36,283 nt of DNA from Mesorhizobium sp. (GCF_024710845.1 NZ_JANJTZ010000063.1:1-36283), one strand, 5' to 3'. Shown: positions 19,893 through 27,200, counted from the first letter of the stretch. The notes: generated by a model from the sequence alone, not told the origin. Translations and numbers: made by a program.

Positions 19893-20192
19893 ATGCTCAC
19901 CGGACCCTTGTCGCGCGCGGCCCGCGCCCTCGTCGAACTGACACGCGAGCAGCTTGCAACCGAATGCGGGCTCGACGCGGAGGCGATCCGCGCCTTCGAG
20001 CACGGCCTCGGCGATCTCGACAAGGCGCAGGAGGCCGGGCTGAAGGCGGCCCTGGAAGCGGCGGGTGCAGTGTTCATTCCGGAAAACGGCGGCGGCGCGG
20101 GCGTGCGGCTGAAGTTCACGCGCTCCGAAACGAAGCGGATCTCGACGCTCGAGAGCGAAGGCGGGATCGCCGCGGATGACGACGTGCCGTAA
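19893..20192 (+). CDS. Small XRE-like helix-turn-helix protein
   Basis: A 99-residue protein. Residues ~5-60 resemble a Cro/CI helix-turn-helix of the short rhizobial type (ARALVELTREQLATECGLDA, then FEHGLGDLDKAQEAGLKAAL), followed by AGAVFIPENGGGAGVRLKF, a common tail of these proteins. The start ATG 19893 has GGAGG (19881-19885) 7 bases upstream; the frame extends upstream to 19857 without a ribosome site. It is probably a DNA-binding regulator of unknown target. Its stop lies 16 bases from the stop of the convergent TetR gene. Confidence 0.8.
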   Translation: MLTGPLSRAARALVELTREQLATECGLDAEAIRAFEHGLGDLDKAQEAGLKAALEAAGAVFIPENGGGAGVRLKFTRSETKRISTLESEGGIAADDDVP

Positions 20193-20208
20193 GCAATTCT
20201 TCGGTCGA

Positions 20209-20799
20209 TCAGGTGGCGAGGCCGGCAAACAACGCCTCGATGACCTTTCGCCTGTCGGCCTCGTTGTCGCCGTTCTCGCGGTCGAGCGCCGCGCGGTCTA
20301 GCATCGCTCCCAGCATCGCGGTGAGGGGGCCAAGCGGCAGCCTGCGGATCGCGCCAGCGCGCATGGCGGCGGCGAGGCCCTCGCGCAGGGTGCGGTTGCC
20401 GTGCCGAGCGTCGATCTCGTCCATCGCCCTGCGTCCGAGCACCGCCGGGCCATCCAGCAACAGCAGGCGCGTGCGGCCCGGCGCGCCCATCGCCCGCAGA
20501 TAGGCCATCGAACCCTCGACCAAGGCAGCGGCCGGCTCGAGCGATGATGGCGCCGCGGCCTCGATTTCGGCAGCGACCGCCGCGCTCTCGGCCTCGGCGA
20601 CGGCGGCGAACAGGGCCTCCTTGTCGGCGAAGTGATGGTAGAGCGCACCGCGCGTGACGCCCGCGGCTTCGACGAGCTCGGGCGTGCCTGTGGCCGCGTA
20701 GCCTTTCTCCGTGAAGAGTCTGCGGGCGGTAGCGATCAACGTCGCCCGCATCGCCTCGCTACGCTCGACATTCGACCGGCGCCGGCTTTCATGTTGCAT
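20209..20799 (-). CDS. TetR/AcrR family transcriptional regulator
   Basis: About 196 residues from ATG 20799. An N-terminal TetR HTH is at residues ~15-65: ATARRLFTEKGYAATGTPEL and GVTRGALYHHFADKEALF, a textbook recognition helix. The ligand domain follows (LRAMGAPGRTRLLLLDGPAV, LTAMLGAMLDRAALDREN). It is divergent to a VOC-family gene; the 71-bp gap holds two near-identical 18-bp repeats that are likely its operators. The regulated gene is therefore probably the VOC protein, perhaps with the LysE exporter behind it, plus its own gene. The inducer is unknown. Confidence 0.9.
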   Translation of the reverse strand: MQHESRRRSNVERSEAMRATLIATARRLFTEKGYAATGTPELVEAAGVTRGALYHHFADKEALFAAVAEAESAAVAAEIEAAAPSSLEPAAALVEGSMAYLRAMGAPGRTRLLLLDGPAVLGRRAMDEIDARHGNRTLREGLAAAMRAGAIRRLPLGPLTAMLGAMLDRAALDRENGDNEADRRKVIEALFAGLAT

Positions 20800-20846
20800 A
20801 CATGCAGCCTGTATGTTAATTGGCATTTACATGCAGAATGTATGTT
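20800..20846. promoter_or_regulatory. Tandem TetR-type operators
   Basis: ACATGCAGCCTGTATGTT (20800-20817) recurs as ACATGCAGAATGTATGTT (20829-20846), 16 of 18 bases identical at a 29-bp period. The first 17 bases of copy 1 form a near-perfect palindrome, with only the fifth pair from each end mismatched. They lie between the divergent TetR and VOC genes, next to the tetR start. These are direct sequence observations; binding by the adjacent TetR is inferred. Confidence 0.8.
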
Positions 20847-20870
20847 TGTTCGAGCCGAAAGGGAAGGGCG

Positions 20871-21299
20871 ATGAAGACGACGAGCTATTATCCCGTGCTG
20901 ATGACCGACGACGTGGCGGGGACGGCCGCCTTTTATGTCGCGCATTTCGAGTTCAGGCCGCTGTTCAAGAGCGACTGGTACGTGCACCTGCAATCGGCCC
21001 GCGACAAGCGGGTGAACCTCGGCATCGTTGCCGGAAACCATGAGACCGTGCCGCCGGAGGGCAGGGGCAAAGCGTGTGGCCTGCTGATCAATTTCGAGGT
21101 CAAGGACCCGGATTCGGTGTACGAACGGGTGGTGGCCGCGGGACTGCCGATCCTGCGCTCGCTGCGCGACGAACCGTTCGGCCAGCGCCATTTCATCACC
21201 CGCGACCCGAACGGCGTGCTGATCGACGTGATCAGGCCGATCCCGCCGAGCGCGGAATTCGCGGCGCTGTACGCGGGCGAGGCGCTGCCGGATCGTTGA
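20871..21299 (+). CDS. VOC (glyoxalase/bleomycin-resistance) family protein
   Basis: A 142-residue protein with the two beta-alpha-beta-beta-beta modules of the vicinal oxygen chelate fold: [40 protein letters not shown], and the C-terminal [20 protein letters not shown], with His and Asp/Glu positions typical of metal or substrate binding. Members include glyoxalases, extradiol dioxygenases and antibiotic-sequestering proteins, and sequence alone does not choose. Start ATG 20871 follows a GGGAAGGG ribosome site. It is divergent to a TetR gene with two operators between, so it is probably induced by a small molecule that it handles. Confidence 0.87.
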   Translation: MKTTSYYPVLMTDDVAGTAAFYVAHFEFRPLFKSDWYVHLQSARDKRVNLGIVAGNHETVPPEGRGKACGLLINFEVKDPDSVYERVVAAGLPILRSLRDEPFGQRHFITRDPNGVLIDVIRPIPPSAEFAALYAGEALPDR

Positions 21300-21330
21300 C
21301 AGATCGGGATGCAACTGGCCTTTATGGGGC

Positions 21331-21942
21331 ATGAGCATCGAGTTCCTGCTGACCACGCTGATCATCGTCGCGTCGCCCGGAACGGGCGCGGTCTACACGA
21401 TCGCCGCGGGGCTGACACGCGGGGCGCGGACCAGCGTCTGGGCGGCGTTCGCCTGCACGCTCGGCATCGTGCCGCATCTGATCGCCGCACTTTCGGGCGT
21501 CGCTGCGCTGCTGCACACCTCGGCGCTTTTGTTCGAACTGGTGAAATATGCGGGCGTGGCCTACCTGCTCTACATGGCCTGGGCGACGCTGAAGGAGCGC
21601 GGTGCGATGCGGATCGATCCGAAGGCGGATGCCCGCAGCGCCTGGCAGATCATCGTCGACGGAATCCTGCTCAACCTGCTCAATCCGAAACTGTCGATCT
21701 TCTTCGTCGCCTTCCTGCCGCAGTTCATCGCTGCGGACGAGCCGCATGTGCTGGGGCGCATGCTCGAACTGTCGGGCGTGTTCATGGCTGCGACCTTCGT
21801 CATCTTCGCGATCTACGGGCTGTTTGCGGCGGCCATGCGCGACAAGGTACTGGGCAGCGCGTCGGCGATGGCCTGGATGCGGCGCACATTCGCGGCCGCC
21901 TTTGTCGCGCTAGGCGCGCGGCTCGCGCTGACGGAACGCTGA
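21331..21942 (+). CDS. LysE/RhtB family exporter
   Basis: A 203-residue inner-membrane protein with about six hydrophobic segments and the LysE/RhtB signature ASPGTGAVYTIAAGLTRGAR near the N-terminus. DGILLNLLNPKLSIFFVAFL is the conserved N-P-K element of the family. Such proteins export amino acids or related small metabolites. It starts 31 bases after the VOC stop and may be co-transcribed with it. A strong hairpin follows its stop. The substrate is unknown. Confidence 0.92.
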   Translation: MSIEFLLTTLIIVASPGTGAVYTIAAGLTRGARTSVWAAFACTLGIVPHLIAALSGVAALLHTSALLFELVKYAGVAYLLYMAWATLKERGAMRIDPKADARSAWQIIVDGILLNLLNPKLSIFFVAFLPQFIAADEPHVLGRMLELSGVFMAATFVIFAIYGLFAAAMRDKVLGSASAMAWMRRTFAAAFVALGARLALTER

Positions 21943-21968
21943 AGATCATGCCAGCGTAAGACGCGGCA

Positions 21969-21999
21969 AAGCCCCCGGGCGCATGCGCCTCGGGGGCTT
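21969..21999. terminator. Bidirectional hairpin terminator
   Basis: AAGCCCCCG (21969-21977) pairs with CGGGGGCTT (21991-21999), with a further self-complementary GGCGCATGCGCC between. It lies between the convergent lysE-type gene and the small secreted-protein gene and can serve both. The T-run is short. Confidence 0.75.
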
Positions 22000-22034
22000 G
22001 GCGGCAGTCCTGCCCGACGACTACCGCCGGGGTA

Positions 22035-22391
22035 TCACTGCCAGTAATTGATCGGGCAATAGGGCGCGTTGCCGAAGGCGACGACCTTCTTCTGGCCGAA
22101 CTTCTTGCCCTTCACGACGACGCCGCTCCAGTTGGCCTTGGCGACATAGGCCTTCTTCAGGCCCATCGACTTGGCCTTGTAGAGCGCCTTGCCGGGAGTG
22201 CAGTGCTTGTAGCCATAGCCGTAACCGGGGCCGTAGCCGTAGCCGGGACCGAAGCCGAAACCGGGGCCGAAGCCGGCGCCGAAATGAACGTCGATCTTGA
22301 TGTCGCCCGCATTGGCCGCGGACGGCGCGGCCGCGATGGCCGAGAACGCGATGAGAGCGGAGAGAGCGAGGGTCTTGGTCTTGTTGAGCAT
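22035..22391 (-). CDS. Small exported Gly/Tyr-rich protein (paralogue of the one at 30301)
   Basis: A 118-residue protein. The signal peptide MLNKTKTLALSALIAFSAIA...ANA is probably cleaved near residue 28. A low-complexity stretch follows, built of repeating G-F/Y-G-P-G units (GFGPGFGFGPGYGYGPGYGY). The C-terminal ~60-residue module reads CTPGKALYKAKSMGLKKAYV, VVVKGKKFGQKKVVAFGNAP and YCPINY. That module, with its two cysteines, aligns with the end of the protein encoded at 30301-30684. The start ATG has AAGGAGG just upstream on its strand. Function is unknown; the fold may be a small disulfide-closed periplasmic domain. Confidence 0.82.
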   Translation of the reverse strand: MLNKTKTLALSALIAFSAIAAAPSAANAGDIKIDVHFGAGFGPGFGFGPGYGYGPGYGYGYKHCTPGKALYKAKSMGLKKAYVAKANWSGVVVKGKKFGQKKVVAFGNAPYCPINYWQ

Positions 22392-22522
22392 GGTAGTCCT
22401 CCTTTGGTTGGCTGCTTCGCCGAACCATTCGCCGAGCAGTGATGACGGTATGGAGGAGCGAGCCTGAACCGGTTTCGAACCGCGCGTTCATCGGAAGTTC
22501 ACCCAACGGCAACCTGACGACC

Positions 22523-22550
22523 GGAACCTCTGCGCACCCCGGGCCGTTAA
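22523..22550 (+). promoter_or_regulatory. EcfG (general stress sigma factor)-type promoter
   Basis: GGAACC (22523-22528), 16 bases, then CGTTAA (22545-22550). This matches the GGAAC-N18-GTT pattern known for EcfG/RpoE2-type sigma factors of alphaproteobacteria. It lies 25 bases before the start codon of the 22576 gene, at a sensible distance from the ribosome site AAGGAG at 22561. The match is visible; use by EcfG is inference. Confidence 0.7.
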
Positions 22551-22575
22551 CGTCGTCGACAAGGAGAACGCCGTC

Positions 22576-22788
22576 ATGACGACTGCCGAGATGAAGAAGA
22601 TCGAGAAGTCTCCCGCGGTGAAATCGCTGCGGAAGGAACAAGCACAGCAGGCACGCAAGCGGGCAGCGAAGGGCAGCGGCGACGATCTGGAGCGCGGGCT
22701 GAAGGACAGTTTTCCGGCCAGCGACCCGGTTTCGGCAACCAGCACGACCACGAGCGGAGAGCCGGACGTGTCGGGCAAGCCCGAGTAG
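22576..22788 (+). CDS. Small hydrophilic protein with D-x-FPASDP motif
   Basis: A 70-residue, highly charged protein. The N-terminal half is Lys/Arg/Ala-rich and helical (SPAVKSLRKEQAQQARKRAA). The C-terminal half holds the motif LERGLKDSFPASDPVSATST found in many small uncharacterised proteins of Rhizobiales. ATG 22576 follows AAGGAG (22561-22566). An EcfG-type promoter stands directly in front, so it is probably a general stress response gene. Biochemical function is unknown. Confidence 0.8.
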   Translation: MTTAEMKKIEKSPAVKSLRKEQAQQARKRAAKGSGDDLERGLKDSFPASDPVSATSTTTSGEPDVSGKPE

Positions 22789-22884
22789 CTCGCCGCGTCC
22801 CGTCCACAGGCGCGTTCTTCCCCTCGCGCCGGCTGTCGAACCGCCCTATGTTGGGGCAGGATCGACCCGCGAGGAGCATAGTCC

Positions 22885-23169
22885 ATGTCATTCCTGAAGA
22901 AGCTGTTCGGCGGCGGCGGCACGTCGGACGCGCCGACGAAGCCTGCCAGGGTGGCCGAACATGAAGGCTACGTCATCCGTGCCACGCCGTTTCAGGAAAG
23001 CGGCCAGTGGCAAACCTGCGGGATGATCTCGAAAGATGTCGGCGGCCAGGTGCGCGAGCACAGATTCATCCGCGCCGATCGATTCCCGTCGCAGGAGATG
23101 GCTGCCGACCACGCAATCGTCAAAGGCAAGCAGATCATCGACCAGCAGGGCGAACGGCTGTTCGACTGA
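22885..23169 (+). CDS. HlyU family protein
   Basis: A 94-residue protein of the HlyU family, named after the Vibrio haemolysin activator; most alphaproteobacterial members are uncharacterised. It contains MSFLKKLFGGGG, EHEGYVIRATPFQESGQWQT, EHRFIRADRFPSQEMAADHA and KGKQIIDQQGERLF, which cover the whole domain. The start ATG 22885 has GAGGAG (22871-22876). It runs ahead of the cupin and SDR genes with short gaps (14 and 59 bp), so the three may share a transcript. Confidence 0.88.
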   Translation: MSFLKKLFGGGGTSDAPTKPARVAEHEGYVIRATPFQESGQWQTCGMISKDVGGQVREHRFIRADRFPSQEMAADHAIVKGKQIIDQQGERLFD

Positions 23170-23183
23170 GGGGAGGACGCGTC

Positions 23184-23579
23184 ATGAAGATCACGCCTTG
23201 CGGCGCTGCCGCGTCGAAGAAGCCACCGGTGGAGTATTTCACCGGCACCGTCTGGCAGGAGCCGATCGTCGAGGCGCCGGAGCCCGCGCGGGTGCGCGCC
23301 GCGATGGTGACCTTCGAACCCGGGGCGCGGACCAACTGGCATACGCATCCGCTCGGGCAGACGCTGCACGTGGTCTCGGGCGCGGGTCTGGCGCAGGTGT
23401 GGGGCGAGCCGATTCAGGCGATCAAGGCCGGCGACACCGTCTGGATTCCGCCGGGGGAGAAGCACTGGCATGGGGCCGGGCCGACGACGCGGATGTCCCA
23501 CATCGCCATCCACGAGGCGCTGGACGGCGTGCATGTCGACTGGCTGGAGCCGGTAAGCGACGCGCAGTACGGCGGGTGA
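23184..23579 (+). CDS. Cupin protein of the (R)-hydroxynitrile lyase (GtHNL) type
   Basis: A 131-residue single-domain cupin. Cupin motif 1 is WHTHPLGQTLHVVSGAGLAQ and motif 2 is GDTVWIPPGEKHWHGAGPTT. Metal ligands expected from the Granulicella tundricola (R)-mandelonitrile lyase, as I recall it, fall on the same residue numbers: His53, His55, Gln59 and His94. The flanks EYFTGTVWQEP, PARVRAAMVTFEPGARTNWH and LDGVHVDWLEPVSDAQY also track that family. Proteins of this type bind Mn or Fe and can cleave cyanohydrins in vitro, but the natural role of most is unproven. Start ATG 23184 has GGGAGGA. It lies directly before an SDR gene, which may act on a carbonyl product. Confidence 0.85.
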   Translation: MKITPCGAAASKKPPVEYFTGTVWQEPIVEAPEPARVRAAMVTFEPGARTNWHTHPLGQTLHVVSGAGLAQVWGEPIQAIKAGDTVWIPPGEKHWHGAGPTTRMSHIAIHEALDGVHVDWLEPVSDAQYGG

Positions 23580-23638
23580 AGCGACCGGCCTCACAGAGTG
23601 ATTCAAGAACTTTGCGGACAGATTCGGGGGAGACGACC

Positions 23639-24508
23639 ATGTCGCTGAAAGGCAAGACCATTTTCATCTCGGGCGGGTCGCGCGGGATCGGGCTGGCGAT
23701 CGCGCTGAGGGCAGCGCGGGACGGCGCGAACGTGACGATCGCGGCGAAGACCGCGGAACCGCATCCGAAGCTGCCGGGCACGATCTACACGGCGGCGGAG
23801 GAGATCGAAGCGGCGGGAGGCAAAGCGCTGGCGGTGTTGTGCGACATCCGCGAGGAGGCGCAGGTGGCCGAGGCGGTGGAGAAGACGGTCGAGCGGTTCG
23901 GCGGCATCGACATCTGCATCAACAATGCGAGCGCGATCCAGCTCACCGGCACGCTCGCCACCGACATGAAGCGCTACGACCTGATGAACGGGGTCAACGC
24001 GCGCGGCACGTTCCTGGTGTCGAAGACCTGCATTCCGCACCTGAAGAAGGCCGCGAACCCGCATATCCTCAACCTGTCGCCGCCGCTCGACATGGCGGCG
24101 AAATGGTTCAAGAACCACGTCGCCTACACAATGGCGAAGTTCGGCATGTCGATGTGCACGCTCGGCATGAGCGCCGAGTTTGCCAGGGAGGGGATCGCGG
24201 TGAACTCGCTGTGGCCGCTGACCGCCATCGACACGGCAGCGGTGCGCAACCTTTTGGGCGGGGAGGCTGTGGCCTCGATGAGCCGCCTGCCGACGATCAT
24301 GGCGGATGCGGCACATGCGATCCTGACCCGGCCGTCGCGCGAGTGCACCGGCAACTTCTTCATCGACGAACTGGTGCTGCGCGAGGAAGGTGTGACCGAT
24401 TTCTCGGTCTATGCGCCGGGCGCCGAAGGGCCGCTGGCGGGAGATTTCTTCGTGCCCGACGAGGCATTTGCGAAGAGCCCGACGAAGGTGATGATGGGGC
24501 TGGGGTAG
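23639..24508 (+). CDS. Short-chain dehydrogenase/reductase, HSDL2-like
   Basis: A 289-residue NAD(P)-dependent oxidoreductase. It has a Rossmann start LKGKTIFISGGSRGIGLAIA with the G-G-S-R-G-I-G cofactor motif, CINNASAIQLTGTL (the NNAG-type motif, here NNAS), and catalytic Tyr163 and Lys167 in AYTMAKFGMS. The longer tail (DFSVYAPGAEGPLAGDFFVP) matches hydroxysteroid-dehydrogenase-like protein 2 without the sterol-carrier domain. The start ATG 23639 follows GGGGGAG. Substrate unknown, perhaps an acyl or keto compound. It sits behind the cupin gene and ends three bases from the convergent parE gene. Confidence 0.9.
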   Translation: MSLKGKTIFISGGSRGIGLAIALRAARDGANVTIAAKTAEPHPKLPGTIYTAAEEIEAAGGKALAVLCDIREEAQVAEAVEKTVERFGGIDICINNASAIQLTGTLATDMKRYDLMNGVNARGTFLVSKTCIPHLKKAANPHILNLSPPLDMAAKWFKNHVAYTMAKFGMSMCTLGMSAEFAREGIAVNSLWPLTAIDTAAVRNLLGGEAVASMSRLPTIMADAAHAILTRPSRECTGNFFIDELVLREEGVTDFSVYAPGAEGPLAGDFFVPDEAFAKSPTKVMMGLG

Positions 24509-24511
24509 CGG

Positions 24512-24805
24512 CTACAGGTGCAGCTTCGGATCCATGCTCCCATGCAGGATGCGAACCACATCGATGCTTGTGGACTCTATGTGAAAGTAGAGCACATGCG
24601 ATCCGGCCACGTATTTGCGAAGTCCTGGCTCACCCATACTCGCCAGTCGCGCAAGACCCGGGTTTGCATCGACCACCTCAAGTGAGCCCACGAGCATCCT
24701 CACATACGCGTCCGCCTTCTTTCGGCTCCACGTTCCGGACGTATAGGTCCAGATATCGTTGATATCTCGTCTCGCCGCTGGTCGAAGGCGCAGCTTACGG
24801 CGCAT
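24512..24805 (-). CDS. parE: RelE/ParE family toxin
   Basis: A 97-residue type II toxin of the ParE branch: KLRLRPAARRDINDIWTYTS at the start, then ARLASMGEPGLRKYVAGSHV and LYFHIESTSIDVVRILHGSM, the conserved R-I-L-H-x-x-M-D end. ParE toxins act on DNA gyrase, but the exact target here is inferred. Its start codon overlaps the end of the antitoxin gene by 11 bases, the normal antitoxin-toxin order and coupling. Confidence 0.92.
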   Translation of the reverse strand: MRRKLRLRPAARRDINDIWTYTSGTWSRKKADAYVRMLVGSLEVVDANPGLARLASMGEPGLRKYVAGSHVLYFHIESTSIDVVRILHGSMDPKLHL

Positions 24806-25037
24806 CGGCGTTCAGCTCGGACAGGAATCCCTCGACATCGAACGGCTCCGGCGCGCCGGACCTGTAGCCTTCGTCGATCGCGGCGCGCAACTTCTCCAGC
24901 GCGATCTCCTGCTCCTCGAGCAGGCGAAGGCCTGCGCGCACGGCTTCGCTGGCGGTGGCAAAGCGCCCCTTCTCGATCTGCCTGTCGATGAATTCGAGGT
25001 AGGGCGCGCCGAGCGAGATGGAGGTGTTCTTGGCCAT
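24795..25037 (-). CDS. parD: ParD-like antitoxin (CopG/ribbon-helix-helix)
   Basis: An 80-residue antitoxin from ATG 25037, with AGGAG just upstream on its strand. Residues 1-50 are a ribbon-helix-helix DNA-binding domain (NTSISLGAPYLEFIDRQIEK, then GRFATASEAVRAGLRLLEEQ), typical of ParD. The tail EGYRSGAPEPFDVEGFLSEL binds toxin in this family. A 7-bp inverted repeat in front of the gene is the likely autoregulatory operator. The gene pair is short, self-contained and could have been acquired laterally. Confidence 0.93.
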   Translation of the reverse strand: MAKNTSISLGAPYLEFIDRQIEKGRFATASEAVRAGLRLLEEQEIALEKLRAAIDEGYRSGAPEPFDVEGFLSELNADAP

Positions 25038-25050
25038 GGGTCTCTCCTGA

Positions 25051-25069
25051 AATACCAATAGATGGTATT
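25051..25069. promoter_or_regulatory. parDE operator
   Basis: AATACCA (25051-25057) and TGGTATT (25063-25069) are exact reverse complements, 5 bases apart, 14 bases before the parD start. A symmetric site at this place is expected for autorepression by the ParD dimer, alone or with ParE. Confidence 0.7.
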
Positions 25070-25091
25070 CGTGCCGGCCCAAGTGTCAAGT

Positions 25092-27200
25092 CTAGGCCGA
25101 GAACATCAGATCGCGCACCATCGCCGGGACCGATTGGATGCGCTTCAGGGCCGCCTTGAGGGCGGCCGTCTCGTCGCGCGATAGGCGCGCAAGCTCCACG
25201 CGGTTGGAGACGGGGATGCCGGAATGGAGGTCGCGGCTCTGCTGGGCGAGCATCAGCCTCAGCAGCAGCCCGTGCGCGTCGATCAGGGTGCGCAGATCCG
25301 CCTCCGCTCCAACACCGCGCGCGATCAGGCCGTCGAGGCGTTCGCGCGTGCTGCGACCGCGGATGTCGTGGCGGATCGCAAGCGTCCGGGCTCCCGAGAC
25401 GATCGGGAACAGGCCGAATTTCTTCAGGTCGATGCGTCCGTCTTCCGATTGCAGGTTGCCGAGGAAGGTGAAGGGCGAGCCGAGCGCGTCGAGCTGTTCG
25501 CCGAGCAGTTTGGCGAACGCCGTGGCCCGGTGGCCCTCGGCATAGGCGAAGTCGATCATCTCCGTTGCGAGGGCGCCGTCCCCCGAGACGGACTTCAGGT
25601 CGTAAAAGATGTCGACGTTGAGCAGGTCTTCCGGGCGCGAGCGGGAGACCCAGTCGCGGACGCGATCGCGCCAGGTCGCCAGCGATCCACGCCATTGCGG
25701 GTTCTTGGCCATCACGCCGCCCTTGCAGAGCGGTATTCCGGCCTGGTCGAGCAACGTGGCCATGCGCGCGCCGAGCTCGGCGAACCAGCGGTCTTCAGAC
25801 CCGTCCGGGTCGCCTTGCGCGAAAATGATGGCGTTGTCCTGATCGGCGGCGAGAAGGCTTTCGCTGCGGCCGCCGGAACCGAGGACGAGGACGGTATGCG
25901 GGCAGGGCGGCGGGCCGAACCCGTCCTCGGCCATCGAGGCCTCGGCGATGGCCGCGGCCCGCCTCGTCATCGCGCGAAGCTCCTCGCTGACGACACCGGC
26001 GATCTGGCGCGCATCGATCTCCTCGTCGATGAGCGCCTCGGCGACCGCCGGGAGCATCGCCCATGCGGCGGCCAATTGGCCCGCGGTCTTCGCGTCTTCG
26101 ATCGCGTCGTCGAGATTGACGGCGGCGCTGGCCCGCAGCTTGAGCAGATCCCGGGCGGAGACCATGCCGGCGAGGTGACCCTCCTCGGTGCGGACGGCGA
26201 GATGGCGGATCTTGAGCCGCGACATGCGACCGATGGCGCGGTAGACGAACGCGCCTTCGCGAATCGACACGAGAGGCCGCGTGGCGATGTCGCCGGTCGT
26301 GTGATCGAGGGCGGCGGCGCCGTTTCGGGCGATGCGGCGCATCACGTCGCGCTCGGTCACGATGCCGTAGTCGCCGATCGGCGCGTCCGGGCGGGTGTGA
26401 TCGGCCACGAAGATCGAGCTGATGCGCCGTTCCGACATGATCGCGATGGCGTCGCGCAGCGTATCCGCGGACGCCATGACGATCGGCGGCGCGGACATGA
26501 TGTCGGCAATCCGGTGACGGTAGGCGTAAGGATCGACGGCGCGCAGTGAGGTCGACGCCTCCGCGGGCCTGGTGACGGGCTCAGCCCACCCGGCGCGGTG
26601 ATGGGTTTCGAGTTCCGCCGTCAGCGACAGGCAGGCGCGCTCGGCCTCGGCGAGCGTGCGGATGCCGCGATCGGCCAGCTTGGGCAGAAGCGCCCCGAAC
26701 ACCGCCGCCGCGGCCATCGCGTCACCCAGCGCGCGATGGCGACCCTCGATGCGGACGCCGAGCCAGGTCGCGATCATGTCGAGCGAATAATCGGGGAGGG
26801 ACGGATTGGCGAGGGCGGACAGCAGCCGCACGCACAAGGAACGCGGCTTCTTCCAGGACATGCCGGCGCGGGCGGATTCGCGCTCGAGGATCGCGAGATC
26901 GTAGCCGATCGAATAGCCGATCAGGACGCGATGGCGGGCGAAGGTGCCGAAGGCCGCATAGGCGTCAGCAAAAACGGGCGCATCGGCGACCGTCTCCGCG
27001 GTGATGCCGTGCACGGCGCTGGCGGTCGGCGGAATGGGCGCGCGCGGGTTGACCAGCGTGGCGAATTCCTGCTCGCCATGCAGCGATACTCCCGCGATTT
27101 CGATGATGCGCGCGACGGAGGTGTCGAGGCTGGTCGTCTCCATGTCGACGGCGACGGCGTCGAGCGCGGCTAGGGGGGTCGCCCCCGATGTCGGTTTCAT
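25092..27200 (-). CDS. DnaQ-like exonuclease - CBS pair - DUF294 nucleotidyltransferase fusion
   Basis: A 702-residue cytoplasmic protein joining three modules. Residues ~10-185 are a DEDDh exonuclease, with Asp19 and Glu21 in AVDMETTSLD, VHGITAETV and HRALGDAMAA. Residues ~225-355 hold two CBS domains (RIADIMSAPPIVMASADTLR, then ISSIFVADHTRPDAPIGDYG and GMVSARDLLKL), which usually bind adenine nucleotides. Residues ~370-700 are the DUF294 putative nucleotidyltransferase with LVLGSGGRSESLLAADQDNA, a GlnD-like active-site pattern, plus its helical C-terminal domain. ATG 27200 has a purine-rich ribosome site (GGGGAGGAGAAGGG). The combination suggests a nucleotide-sensing enzyme that adds and removes nucleotides from some target, but no substrate is known to me. 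Confidence 0.88.
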   Translation of the reverse strand: MKPTSGATPLAALDAVAVDMETTSLDTSVARIIEIAGVSLHGEQEFATLVNPRAPIPPTASAVHGITAETVADAPVFADAYAAFGTFARHRVLIGYSIGYDLAILERESARAGMSWKKPRSLCVRLLSALANPSLPDYSLDMIATWLGVRIEGRHRALGDAMAAAAVFGALLPKLADRGIRTLAEAERACLSLTAELETHHRAGWAEPVTRPAEASTSLRAVDPYAYRHRIADIMSAPPIVMASADTLRDAIAIMSERRISSIFVADHTRPDAPIGDYGIVTERDVMRRIARNGAAALDHTTGDIATRPLVSIREGAFVYRAIGRMSRLKIRHLAVRTEEGHLAGMVSARDLLKLRASAAVNLDDAIEDAKTAGQLAAAWAMLPAVAEALIDEEIDARQIAGVVSEELRAMTRRAAAIAEASMAEDGFGPPPCPHTVLVLGSGGRSESLLAADQDNAIIFAQGDPDGSEDRWFAELGARMATLLDQAGIPLCKGGVMAKNPQWRGSLATWRDRVRDWVSRSRPEDLLNVDIFYDLKSVSGDGALATEMIDFAYAEGHRATAFAKLLGEQLDALGSPFTFLGNLQSEDGRIDLKKFGLFPIVSGARTLAIRHDIRGRSTRERLDGLIARGVGAEADLRTLIDAHGLLLRLMLAQQSRDLHSGIPVSNRVELARLSRDETAALKAALKRIQSVPAMVRDLMFSA

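Noticed and set aside
22190-22275. Tandem DNA repeat, considered as a CRISPR-like or VNTR array
   Set aside because: The repeats are short in-frame Gly-Phe/Tyr-Pro codons of the secreted protein; there are no spacers. No CRISPR array is present in the window.
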